Translations under genes and position numbers: made by a program
Shown: positions 35,701 through 46,736 of the stretch, in pieces
How the letters are laid out: each line of letters begins with the position of its first letter
How positions within the stretch are numbered: position 1 is the stretch's first letter
Notes under the pieces: generated by a model
The model's database searches: none
Told to the model about the DNA's origin: nothing
The model's input: the letters and a program-made list of their open reading frames with translations, nothing else
Assembly (NCBI GenBank): GCA_009663005.1
Contig: CM018907.1
Location: 7,979,686-8,043,685, forward strand
Source: Actinidia chinensis
Taxonomy: Eukaryota; Streptophyta; Magnoliopsida; Ericales; Actinidiaceae
DNA: 64,000 nt
Direction of reading: 5' to 3'

Positions 35701-36358
35701 ACACAACTAATATCAACGTCATAAATTTGTAACAGCGAGCGACATTAAATAACAAGAATTTGTTATGAAGAAAACAAACCTTTTTGTCCTAAAGACACCA
35801 TTCATGCAAGAATAGTCAACAGAAGGTTGACCTTTTTCTGGTTTTACCAAATAACTTAGTTCCACCACCAGTCGAAACATTCCGCAATCGTCATTCTGGT
35901 TTGGCCTTTCACAGTGTCCCAAATCTGGAAGCCAAAAAAGAATCATTCATTTACATGGGCTTAGAAACCACTGATCAAAATAACTACATTTGCTTAAACT
36001 CAAAATTCCATATCACTTGACCTCATAGATTCACATATACAATTCTAACAGTCACTAGTACTGATACAATATTACACTTCAGATATAATTCTACACTATA
36101 GGTATTGATACAAATTAAATTTTAGGCACTTCTTCTACTCTGCAACCCAAAGAAAAAAACTACATCGGACAAAATCAAACGGATTATTTGCGAAAAAATG
36201 CCAACTGTTAAAATCACCAAAAATAGATTTTAGAGAGAGAGAGAGAGTAATAAAACATTTTTAGGTACCTTAATTCGACCGTCTCCAGAACTGATAGCGA
36301 AGAAGTCCAAAGAGGGACTAAACGAGGTCAAGAGGTCTCTTATATTTGAGGAGCCCAT
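29711..36358 (-). pseudogene. UTP5/WDR43-like WD40 protein gene, 12 exons, frame broken
   Basis: WDR43 (yeast Utp5) belongs to the t-UTP part of the small-subunit processome and acts in pre-18S rRNA transcription and processing in the nucleolus. Exons with GT/AG borders: 36269-36358 (start MGSSNIRDLLTSFSPSLDFF), 35780-35924, 35562-35675, 34804-34958, 33994-34086, 33290-33830, 32193-32361, 31640-31800, 31420-31499, 31044-31147, 29953-30027 and 29711-29851. WD repeats cover exons 1-6 (TAGTDGIVCKLDS, DDGKYILSSA). The Utp12-type C-terminal domain covers exons 8-11 (PSDAYKLLEVLV, LLQLSGRLQLITAQ). The last exon is an acidic tail ending DNND and TAG. Exons 4, 6, 8 and 12 are clean. Exons 2, 3, 7 and 10 hold single-base frameshifts or stops, for example a lost G in the VLGTGSGD codons and an extra G before VKPEKG. 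It is either a decaying duplicate or a gene spoiled by sequencing indels. Confidence 0.8.
30164..30311. mobile_element. hAT-like terminal fragment in a UTP5 intron
   Basis: The left end AGGGTGGCAAATGAG and inverted right end AGGGTGATAAATATA bracket sequence made of GGGTTGGGT and ACCCAACCC words, a pattern seen at ends of plant hAT-type elements. The 8-bp duplication is not found, so it may be an internally deleted remnant. Confidence 0.45.
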
Positions 36359-36768
36359 TACAATACTGAAACTGAAGATTCGAAAATTAATATATATATA
36401 TATACACGCATGTATCTGCAAATACTAGTTCACGTTTGAATGTGTGTGAGTTTTGCGCCGCATATGTGAATGTATGAAAGACTTCGATGTAAAAAGAAGA
36501 AGAGAATAGCTAGGGGTTACCGGAGAAAGTGACGAGGGTCGACAGCGGCGGCGGAGGTGCCAGTTGCAGAGAGAGAGAGAGAGAGCTTATTTGAGCTCTA
36601 TGCGCTGCTGCTGCTGCCGTCGTCGTGAACAGAGGTTTCGGGATTTAGGGCGCCTTCTTGGTTTCGCAGGGGTATTTTTGTAGTTAACGGAAAAATGATG
36701 GCCGATGGGCATTTTAAACAGCCACCGCATCCTTTCTCAATACGCCCTCCAGAAACAGTATAACTTTT
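36359..36768 (-). promoter_or_regulatory. Leader and promoter of the UTP5-like gene
   Basis: Upstream of the start codon at 36358 the minus strand shows a CT-rich leader with a microsatellite (36569-36588), a CGG/GCTGCTGCTG-rich stretch and then AT-rich DNA. No certain TATA box. The run TATATATATA near 36390 lies in the leader. Confidence 0.4.
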
Positions 36769-37290
36769 GGGAAAATTACAAACACAACCCCATGGTTTGA
36801 CTATGGGAGAAAATTAGCGTTTTAATTGAAACAAATTGAAAATTATAGTTTTAATCCGATTACAATTTAAACCATTTGTTAGTTTTCGTCCAACCAGGCC
36901 TAACGAAACCAATTGGTTTCAATCCAAAACGCATAAAAACAAACTTCGTGTAAGGTTGCCCCCTTTTAATTCCCTAAATGACTAATTAATAATACAAATT
37001 AAAGAGTTTAGGTATTGTATTTGTATTAAATAGATCAATTTTGTATTGCAATTTTATACCATTTTTTAAATAAAAATTATTCGATTAGGACTTTAAAAAG
37101 GGAAAAAACTCTATACGACGTGGTTTCAATGTATTTTTGGCAATAATCAGTTGGTTCCATTAACCTTAGGTGGACAAAAAGTAAAAGATAGTTTAAATTG
37201 TTAACGGATTAAAACTACATAATTTAATTTGTTTCAATTGAAACTATAATTTTTAATTTATTTTCATGGTCAACGCCCTGTATTTTAATT
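36769..37290. mobile_element. Foldback MULE-like MITE
   Basis: The left arm (GGGAAAATTAC, then GGTTTGAC) and right arm share long inverted similarity, including AATTATAGTTT(T/C)AATTGAAAC-type blocks and GTAGTTTTAATCCG. GGGAAAATTAC ends are typical of plant Mutator-like foldbacks. The target duplication is not resolved. Confidence 0.55.
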
Positions 37291-37594
37291 GACTTTAGTC
37301 CACCTTAAAAAATCCCAATAATGCCCTTGCCAATTTCAAATCAACATTAACACTAGATCTTTGGTTAGCTCTACTGCGAAAACCCTTCGTCATCCATCCG
37401 CATTCTACACTCACTTAAGAATAATTAAATTTTAGGTGTTCTTTTCACACCCACGTTAATTTCAAAGTATCCTTTTCGTTCTTATAATTTGATCTTTTTC
37501 TGATTTTGAACAAAAAAAATCTATGTATTTATTTACACATTTTTTCTGAGTTTTGTCTTCTCTGAAATGTAACTATAAAAAACTTTTATTTCTT

Positions 37595-38586
37595 GGGAAA
37601 ATTACAGTGGACCTCCTCCCCTAGGTTTGACTCTAATACAGATACCCTCTCATATTTCATGAATTACACTTACCTCCCTAGAGTTTTTGTAGTCAGATTA
37701 CACCTTCCCCTCTTCCCCTCTGTTAGTCGAATGTTAAGTCAACTAACAGCTTTTGATGATGTCCACATTCAATCATGCAAGTCTATACAGACTATACAAT
37801 AACAAACAATTTATTTCCAATTTTTAAGTTTTGAAATTGGAGGTAGAGAGTTTTGCATTTTGGGAATTTTTAGGGTTGGATGAGAGAGAGAAAAAAAAGA
37901 AGAAGAAGGATGATCTGGTAATTTGGGTTGGCAGCGATAAAGTTTTGCAATTTGGAGATTTTTTTTGTGGGGGTGAGGGATGGGAGAACTCAACTCATGA
38001 CGGCGACGATGACTAACATGGACACGCTCGACGATTGCGAGTGACAACGATCGGCAATGGCAAGCGGTGTTGAATGGCGACCTGGGTGTTGTCGATCTGT
38101 GTATCTCCCTCTCTTCAGTGATTGACAGGCGTTCTGCGTCTCTCTTCAACCTGCGCCTCTCTCTCTAACTCTGGGCTTAGGATCGGGTTTTGTAATTATC
38201 AGATGGCATTTGAGGTTTTGTTGATTTGGAGATTTGTGGTTTGGGGGGATTGTTGATTTGGAGATTTGGAGAAGCCATATGGCACAAAGTGATGGTGACT
38301 TTGATGGACAATCGTGTGGTGGTTGCCGTTGGCTTGGTATATAATATGCATGTACATATCTCTCTCTATAGAGGAGAGGGGGGAGGTGATGGTGTTCATG
38401 AAAGGAGATGAATAGGGTAATCTAGGAGTTCTCAACCTATTCGAGGGTATTTAGGTAAAAACAAAATTTTTGTTACATCGGTTATCCAACAAACACTGAC
38501 TTGAGAGATAAGTGTAATTTCTAAAACGTGAGAGGGTATCTGTATTAAAGGCAAGGCAAATCTCAGGGGAGATTACTGTAATTTTT
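37595..38586. mobile_element. Foldback MULE-like MITE, about 1 kb
   Basis: The left arm starts GGGAAAATTACAGTGGACCT and includes TAATACAGATACCCTCTCA. The inverted right arm contains AAATTACAGTAATCTCCCCT and the same TAATACAGATACCCTCTCA block. Arms exceed 90 bp. The interior has no transposase; the 112-codon minus-strand stretch at 37811-38149 shows no family features. The 9-bp target duplication is not seen. Confidence 0.68.
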
Positions 38587-39479
38587 GTAACCATTTAAAT
38601 TTTATATCTTATAAAGACTTATAAGGGTTAGTTGCAAAAATGGTCCTTATAGTTTACCCTGACCTTCATTTTGGTCCTTGTATTTACAAATCCTTCTATT
38701 TTAAACCTAAAAAGTCCAATTGGAAAATGGCCTTTCTGTTTTTGGCTAGATTTTCATATTTTCCAGACATTTACCATCATAGGGACAAGATTGACCTTTG
38801 CCTCTATTCCCATCCAAATTCTCAACGTTAAATCGCCCTCTAAACTGTATTGAATTTGCAACAATTCCACTATAAATGCATGTTGAGCCATGTTTTGCAA
38901 AATCCATCCAAAACCTAACTCCCATTACTAAATGAACTTGATGGAAAAAATAAGAACAAGGTTTACACTCACCAGGGATTTAAAAATGCAAGGGCCAATA
39001 TTTAAAATTGAGGCAAACTATAAAGAAAATTTTCGCACGATTTTACCCTTCTTAGGTTATAGCGGATTGTTTAGTTCTTTTTGTGCTAATGAATTTTCTT
39101 GCGGCTTTCTCAAAAGCAGCACAAAACTAGCACAATCGCCAGCCTCCATGGCTCCATTCCTATTCTAGCTTTGCATTGCGTTGCGTGCGTGCGAAGATAG
39201 AGAGAGAGAGAGATTTTATCTTAATTCCAATCATAGGATGTCCCCCCTTTCACACCTAACAATATTCACCTGACATGCGACTTCACCTAAGGTTTTACAA
39301 CGGAACACAATGCACCAAATTCACAAGAAAAATATATCAAAAATTCCTTACACATGAATGAAGAAATGAGACTGTACAGCAATCTGCCATCGGTAACCAG
39401 TAACGTGCATGAATCCGACTGGGACGCGAAGAAACTAAGTATCTCTAGAAATTTTGCCTTATTCGAAAAGAATCTGACC
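38587..39479. other. Intergenic DNA, possible MULE-end fragment
   Basis: Starts with GTTAGTTGCAAAAATGGTCC near 38627, a phrase seen at the ends of plant foldback elements, but no matching inverted end was found. A GA run lies at 39199-39213. No gene recognised. Confidence 0.45.
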
Positions 39480-40260
39480 TAAATGGAGATCGTAAACGTA
39501 AATAATTTGAGGCTTTCTGGAGAGGAGGAGATTGAATTGTGTTTTTGGTGCGGGAGGAGGAGGACAAACAGCAATATACAATGCTACAGATTGGACCATC
39601 GGGAAATCAAGGAGGGAGGAAAGGAAGCAGGACAAGGAGATAGAGAACTCGGACACGGATTCAGGGAAAAAACACTAGCTGAGACGACCCCGCGAAAATT
39701 CGGAACATACCAAGAAGTACTAAAAGAGAAAGAGGAAAGAAGTAACCAGATAAGGAGGAACTTTCGACAGGAGTATGGGGAAAGTGAAAGGAGATTCTTG
39801 GATACCCGAGAAATTCCGGCAAGAGAGTAATGTTTGTGCCAATTGCGTTTTCCAAGGTGATTTGTTGCAAAATGCGGTCGGGCGTGCGGGTCGAAAATTG
39901 TTGTCCGGGTGGGAACCCCTTTGGCTGTTGGCGCAAATGCCGTTGGACATTTGTCCATATCACAGCGCCCTATATAACGATCCCTTTGATATACCCCCCT
40001 CTCCTTTATTGTTTCTGATTCAACGCCGCAAAATGATTGTATATTAGAGTGTTCTACGAGGACATCGTATATTCCACCCGACATCTCACTCTGCCAAGAC
40101 GAGAGCAAGAGCCGGAAGAGATTTGAGGTATACTTTTTGGGTCTTGATGTGTACATACACTTTCCGTCGGTCTGCGTAGGCATCCCGTACTCGTCCACCC
40201 GCTTTTTTAAGGGAAATGGCATCGTAGTCCGGTCTAATGCTACGTTTCTATGCATACACT
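39480..40260. other. Unassigned GC-richer segment with overlapping open frames
   Basis: Composition changes sharply from the AT-rich flanks. A 223-codon open frame on the minus strand (39584-40255) overlaps a 115-codon plus-strand frame (39483-39830) rich in Glu, Arg and Lys. Near 39970 the plus strand has CCCTATATAACG, then a pyrimidine stretch and a very short frame (ATG plus three codons) near 40033, resembling a promoter with leader. A CT-rich minus-strand zone at 39590-39760 could instead be a leader on that strand. I recognise no protein family, repeat ends or LTR pair. It could be an orphan regulatory unit, organelle-derived DNA or an old repeat. Confidence 0.35.
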
Positions 40261-40981
40261 AACCGACGAATCTGTCAAAAAAATTATATCTGTCTGTCAT
40301 ATGAAGTAGAAATTTTGCAACTTGCATTTTGTAAATGCAAAATTAAGTAATTTAGGATGAAAAAAGGGTTGTATCCTATTAGATACATAAAATGATCCAA
40401 AGAAATTGGTGCCATAAAGTGCAAGCGTGGAGTTAGGGTCTTGTTTGGATCATGGATTTGTGGAGCGATTTACCACAGGAAAGAAAACGATCTCCATAAA
40501 GCCCTCCACAAATCCACAACCCAAACGCATACTAGGCTTTTTGCAATTCATTATGGATGTCTGGGATTCATATATATGAACTCTTCAAATTCACCTAGCA
40601 CTTGCAATCAAATCTTTAAAAACGCCCAAAAATTACCGTTTAAGTGAGATCACGGATAAAAATGCAAGTTTTGAAAATCCAATATGTGAGGGAAAGAAAG
40701 GTGATTGATTTTCCAAGCTTTATTCTATAACGGGTAGCCCAAGGTCAACTAGGTGAGTTAATCAGAATATGGCACTTGGCCAGTAGCATAAACACATTGG
40801 TGCTTATCTCTAAAACAACCACCATTTAAAAGAAACATTGAAATGAATAAATGGGAAAAAAAACTTTGAACAAAAGGCACTGATCAAACTTGGATTAACA
40901 AAAAAAATCTATTCACAAGACGGTGAATGTGTGGATCATCGTACGTAAAGAGGTTAGATTGCTAAATTAATCAGGCTTTAC
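40261..40981. other. Intergenic DNA, no gene seen
   Basis: The remaining polygalacturonase exons were looked for here and not found. The stretch near 40440-40520 contains GTTTGGATCATGGATTTGTG and its near complement (CCACAAATCCACAACCCAAAC), a probable MITE-like foldback. Confidence 0.45.
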
Positions 40982-42650
40982 CTGGTACAATGCCAACAGT
41001 GTAAGGTGATCCTGGTGGAGCATACACCGAAATGTTCTGAACTTGCACATTGCTGCCGATAATCCAAATTACAATGATATTAGCTATAAATAATTTTTTC
41101 TTATCCGAATCAACCACCAAGGCTGTATATTTGGACCAATTGTGGAGGAAAAAGATAAGTAAAGGAAAAAGATTAAATTTGAGTCGTTAAATTCAATAAC
41201 TTTTTCCTTTGCCAAATCCTTAATCCAAACACAACCTAAGAAGACATAACAGGTTCGGTCAACTCACCTGCAATAGACCGGATGAACGTTAAATGCAGGA
41301 GCATTCAAAAAAGTTAGGTTCGACACTACAATATCCTTGCAGCTGATAAATTCAACGAGATGAGGTCGGCTATAGTTTAATGAATGCGAGATGAACCAAT
41401 CCCACCAAACCGAGCCCTGCCCGTTGATGGTTCCGTTATCACCTATTGGAGCAAATGAAAGAACAGTCATAAAAGATATCAAAAAAAGACTAAAATAGAA
41501 TCGAATTTGAAAGTTACAAGTGCGGATAATTAACTTCCGACCTTTTATTACACATCATCCAACATATATCCATTGATTAAAGCTTCGATATATCTTTCTC
41601 CTGGAAGTCAAGTCTCGACCGTTACGAGGGCAGCGGTTTTCAACGACCCCTCCCAGTGAGACGTATCCTAATCAAGCAACAAAATCATGAAAAAACAATG
41701 GCTTACCGAGATGCCCTCGAGTTATTCTGTATTAGTTGGTCTGCTATATATTAGTTTTCTTGAGGTTGTGTTTGATCATGGATTATGGGAGAATTGTAGA
41801 AGGATCTTTAGGTGGTGTGGATCATGGATTTCTGAGGGGACTTGTAGAAGAAAATGAACGCTAGGTATTTCATTTTCTTATCAGTTTCCTTGTGATAAAG
41901 GGCTGAGCTAAATAGCTCTTAGTGCTTCGAACCAAGTTTCACCTCTCCTAAGAGAAGGGCTTCACTTGTGCCTTTTATGGCATTCGATTTTGCACTCACA
42001 TGTTTGTTGTTAGAGTGGTTGCAAGCGCCATTGCTGACTCCAAATGTATGTATTCAATTGAATCCACTCAAATTTAAAAAAATGACGGGTATATTTGATG
42101 TTTTCTTTACATTTGAACACTAATACACTTTGGACCATTAAAATCCTAAAAAAGGAATAGAAGTCTAGTGAAGAAATCCAATGCTTCCTTTTTCTTTCCA
42201 AACAAATTTAAATTTTATAAGAAAAAAAATTTACAGTGCTTATAATTTAGAAAGTAGAATTAAGCAAAAACAGCTAAAATGCGGAGAAGAAAGAGTGGGA
42301 ACAGAATAAGCACCTGAGATCCGAGAATAACGGCACCCCTCGCCAAGAATAGCGTGAGGTGGCTAGTAAGATTGAAGCTTCCGGTAAGCCATTTTCCCGG
42401 GGGCACATACACTGAGCACCGCCCTTGTCGGCAAAGGATTTAGAAGAAACGATGCATGTTGGAAAGCAATGGTGTTTCAATGTTTTCCGCCCCAGCTGCA
42501 CCGAACTTCTAGGATGGATTACACTATGCAGAGTCTCGGCTGTTGTAACTTTGGCTTGTAAATCACATTGTCTCTCTCAAATCCTATAACATCAAGTTTC
42601 AAAACAGCAATGCTTAACGGAAGAAGCAAAAGCAAATGCCACCTGTCTGA
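40982..42650 (-). pseudogene. Truncated GH28 polygalacturonase pseudogene
   Basis: Polygalacturonases hydrolyse pectin in the cell wall and are secreted. Exon 1 (about 42314-42650) keeps a signal-peptide-like LLLLLPLSIAVL, then remnants of an EFGA-type motif, SFADKGGAQ and VPPGKWLTGSFNLTSHLTLF, but a 2-base loss splits these over two frames. Exon 2 (41268-41442) is clean: NGTINGQGSVWWDWF, SRPHLVEFISCKDIVVSNLT, NAPAFNVHPVYC. Exon 3 (40982-41052) has VQVQNISVYAPPGSPYTVGI. The region normally between GSQ and DNGTI (about 45 residues) is missing. Everything after exon 3, including the catalytic Asp motifs (NTD, DD, GHG, RIK), is absent. A dead 5' fragment. Confidence 0.83.
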
Positions 42651-43195
42651 AGAAAAAAGGAAACAGCAAACACAAGTAAAATCTTTGTACAATGTTGTTG
42701 ATTCGTTTAAGGAGGGTGACAAATTCGAAGAATGACAGAGTACAAAAATGCCAACTTGGTTCAATTTACGGTTTTAAATCAGGTTAAATTTGCTATGGAA
42801 AAAATTCATAGAAATCACCGAAATGTAACAATTACACACTGCACCATATAATCACAACTGCTTCATGTGAACAACATTGTTTAATGGTGCTGAAGGCAGA
42901 CCAAGCCGACGTTGAAGCAATACAGATCCAATAATAAATTACTAAGCAACAACAAATTTCAAGGTTCGGGGAGAATAAACTTCAAAGTAATTAAACAGAT
43001 GAATCAACAAGAGCATAAATAGAAATGAGGGAAAGACACAAAACAAGAAAACCAAATGCATACACACACACACACACATATATATGTACACACCACTAAG
43101 AGGAAATGTACACGGCAAAAAAGATCAACACATTAGTAGAAAAGGCCATTCGACATAAATAGACAGAATCCATATAAAGAACGGCAGACAATTAA

Positions 43196-43373
43196 AGCTT
43201 TGTTTGAATGATTGCTTTGTAGAGGAATTCATCGAGGGAAAGGAACATGATAGGGAAAGGGAAAACCAAGGAAACGAATTTAGCTTCTCCTTCAGTACCT
43301 TCTTTTCTTTCCTTCACCTTTTCCTTCCCTCCACAAACCTTTCCACGAATTCACGATCCAAACATAGTCTAAA
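43196..43373. mobile_element. MITE-like element with partial second copy
   Basis: The left end GCTTTGTTTGAATGATTGC and inverted right end GACTATGTTTGGATCGTG form imperfect terminal repeats, and GAGGAATTC/GAATTC blocks also pair. The right half recurs at 43650-43775 (CACGAATTCATGATCCAAAC and onward), so a SINE-like sequence sits between two copies of about 125 bp. Confidence 0.5.
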
Positions 43374-43408
43374 GAATTAAGTCAATTTCTTGAGTACATT
43401 AACCCCAA

Positions 43409-43610
43409 GGAATTGGTCAAGTGAGAGTTTGGCCATGACTCCTTAGCCCCCCTCCCGAAGGTCACAGGTTCAAATCCCCTTGACAACAACTCTTGGGGCC
43501 AGTCCATATGGGGTTCTGCCCCGTCTTTAATTGGGCTCCCGCTGGTGGACAGTAGACTTGGTCCTCTCAGATTAGTCAGTCCTTTCGGGCTGGATATGAG
43601 TTATCAAAAA
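43409..43610 (+). mobile_element. tRNA-derived SINE candidate
   Basis: A box-A-like TTGGTCAAGTGAG (43413-43425) and a good box B GGTTCAAATCC (43468-43478) lie about 50 bases apart. The body has GGGGCCAGTCCATATGGGG and ends at TTATCAAAAAATA. This is the layout of plant tRNA-related SINEs. It is not a tRNA gene because no cloverleaf forms around the boxes. Confidence 0.55.
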
Positions 43611-43810
43611 ATATTTCTCTAGTACATTGACAAAATGGTAACATAGTGTAGCTTCTCCTTCTGTAGCTTCTTATCTCTCGTCTACCTTTTCTTTTCGCTC
43701 CATAAACCTCTCCACGAATTCATGATCCAAACATAGTCTACTTGAATTAAGTCCATTTCTAGAGTACATTGACAAAATGGTACTAAGGCGTATCAGATCA
43801 ATAATGTATG

Positions 43811-43841
<31 letters not shown>

Positions 43842-44580
43842 CGCGAAGGGACAAGAAAAAAAAGAGACATATATCATTTGAGCTATTGGCAAACCAAGTG
43901 ATATGAAGAAATGGCTAAAAAAGATTTTCGAAAACACGAAAATTTAATGAAGAACATATTCTAAAAGCAGATTATGGCAAACCAAGTGATATGAAGAAAT
44001 GGCTAAAAAACATTACCAAAAAAAAAAATGAGGAAACAATTGAAAATGCTAAAACTTACCAGTATATGATTCAAATTTCATTATTTCAAATAGCAAGAAA
44101 ATTAAAAACTAAAAAAAAGTAAACAGCTAGGAAAAAGCAATATGTGGAAAAATGCAGTTATTAGATGAATACCCCTCAAAACTAATCCATCTAAATCAGG
44201 AAAACAGCATTAAATTAAAAAAAAAAATGAAGATGAAAATGTGACAAACACAGGAAATTCACTCCAATCAAAAAACCCAAAATGATCATACTATAAATAA
44301 ACAGCATTATACTGAAAAAGGAAATTTAGAAATTAAAAAAAAAATCAGTGGAATTGGAAATAATATAGAGACCCATAAAGCCAAGCCAATGCAGATCTCA
44401 AAAAACTGCTCTTTCAATGACAAATTTGCACTGTGTAAAGCATAAAACCCTAACATTAACCAAATCCCCACAAAGAAGAATTGAAAAAAAAAATCAATAA
44501 ATAATTAGAATTTCGCAAAATCAGAATGGGAGAAAGGAGAGAGAAAATCAAAAACAGATAGAAAAAAGAAACGTACTTAC

Positions 44581-44669
44581 TAGCATCTTCATGAGGCTTG
44601 GCTTGTGCATCATCATCACCAGCAGAAGCAAAGAGGACAACAACAGACTCTGATGATGCCCAACAAACT
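44581..44669 (-). other. Candidate isolated exon
   Basis: A CT-rich tract ending GATGCAG precedes 89 bases open in two frames, followed by a strong donor GTAAGTACG. One frame reads SESVVVLFASAGDDDAQAKP, which looks protein-like. It could be an upstream exon of the dead polygalacturonase locus or an untranslated exon of a lost gene. No family was recognised. Confidence 0.28.
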
Positions 44670-46535
44670 GCATCAGAGAGAGAGAGAGAGTAGCTTTCAT
44701 GGGATTAGTTAGAATATGAAAACAAAAAAAGGCTTATTACAATAAATGACAAAAAATATTTATGGTAAGATATATATATATTATATATTACTAACTACTG
44801 CTGAGCTAATCCACTTACTTAAGGAAGGTGAAAACAGAGAATAAGGCAATAAAATATGGAGAAATTTATATGATTACCAAAAGCTAATCTGTAATTAAAT
44901 ATAATCAATAACGTCTGTCGCCGACAATATTGTTTGAATTTTCCGTAACCGACCCCAGTTGGGTTTCAAGGAGAGAGAGAGAGAGAGAGCATGAGAACAG
45001 AGAATGGCAGTGTTCATGTTTTAAGTGTGGAGTGGTTTGGTTTGGGTTAGATCGATGATTAGTGAGACAGACAGAGAAGGGATAATTACATTACCTATGA
45101 ACACATGGATTTTTCGTGAAACTACTTTTTCTTTATGACACGCGGGCAAATAAAGGCATCGTGTGTAAACGTGGCGCTTTTTGAGCCCTGGTTGCACAGA
45201 CAATTTGTGAGATGGAGGCTAGAAGATGTCCTCGAGTTGGAATCAAGGACAGGGAGAAAAAGCTAAGTTGTGGTCGACCACATATAACTATTCATGGATC
45301 TCTTTACTTTTGTTTGACGCGTGGCTAACAATTTAATTCTATAAACTTTTAAGTTAATTATCCTATAGATTCAACATTGATGTCGTAAAGGATAATTAAT
45401 TAAAAACTACGTGTATGCATTGTTTATAGACCATTATTGATAATACATGTAATAAATAGTTGCTTTCGCATAAATAAATTTTCAAAATTAAAATTGTTGA
45501 GAAAAATTACGTTAATTTAAAAATATTACAAGAAATATTAAATAGAGTTGTACTATTAATTGAAATGATTTTTAAGCAAAACTTGAGTACAAGATTTAGT
45601 AAGTTTGTAAATAAAAAAAAGTAAAATAATAGCAAGGCCTTTTTTATGTTATGACTTTTTAGGGTTTACATTTTTGAGTCGGTCTTGATCTGAATCATTT
45701 AAGTTGTGCATGTGTTTTTTTAAAATATATTTTTATTTATTTACTTACTTATTTAATAAGGATAAAGAAATAAAAATAAAGAAGAAGAAAAATAGCACCA
45801 AAGAAATTGAAATTCTTGTTCTTCTTTCATTAAAATAGAATAATAAGGGGAAAAATAAAAGGTGCTTATTTTCCAAAATAAAAGGGCAACCCAATTTCAA
45901 TCTATTTTATTATAGTTTTCTCAACAAAACAAATTCCAAAATAATTGTAATTTAGTAAAAAATGCATTGTTCAATTCAGTTTTTAAAATTATTTTTGCAA
46001 AAGAATTTTTAAAAAATTCTACTCTTGAAAATAAAAAATTATGTTGCGATTTTTATTTTTAAAAAAAAAACAATTCCATTATTTGAATAAGTTTTGAAAA
46101 ATTGTCATAAATAAAATTTGTAGATCATTTTTTTATGTATGAGAAGGAGAGTCCATGATAAGGATCATGAGGCAGACCTCGTGGGATAATAACCGAAAGA
46201 GGACTAAAATAATGGGGCTGGCCCAATGAAGTCCGCATGTGGATGACAGAGAGAGGTGGGTGGGACCCATAGTCAATCATTCTAATTGCCAGGCTGGCGT
46301 CAATCAGTTTAGAACACAGAGAAGCGAGGAGGAGGAGAGAGAGAGAGTTTTTATTGTGTTATCTCGTCATTTATGCTCATTTGGTCCTACCGGTCCCAAT
46401 TTTACTCGCGTGACTATGATTCCATAATTCACCGCGCTGTCAATTCTACCACTCCAATTTTCTACTTCAGTTTGGGTTATTATTATTTTATTATTAAATT
46501 TTGAATTTTTTTGTTTGTATTAAAAAAAAATCGTG

Positions 46536-46736
46536 TTTAATCAAAATTTTATATTTTTTTTCCTTCCTCAACTCCTCGAGGAGTATGAAAAATATAAAAA
46601 ATTATTTATTTTAAAAAAAATACTAAACCCCTCAAAAAAAACACAGTGAACTTTTTTTAAATTAGATAATTTTTTATATATTTTGGGACTCCTCTCGTTG
46701 AGAGGATTCGGAAAAGTATAAAATTTTGATCAAACA
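46536..46736. repeat. Foldback with arms of about 80 bp
   Basis: The left arm includes ATCAAAATTTTATATTTTTT and AACTCCTCGAGGAGTATG. The right arm, inverted, reads ATCAAAATTTTATACTTTTC and AACGAGAGGAGTCCC. Both pass into ATATAAAAAATTAT(T/C)TA. This is a long imperfect hairpin of MITE type in AT-rich DNA. Confidence 0.62.

Noticed and set aside
39950..40060. Endogenous pararetrovirus promoter and leader
   Set aside because: TATATAA and a tiny leader frame are suggestive, but no primer site, coat or reverse-transcriptase motif was found nearby.
43468..43478. GGTTCAAATCC as part of a tRNA gene
   Set aside because: No cloverleaf stems around it. The context and 3' end fit a SINE instead.
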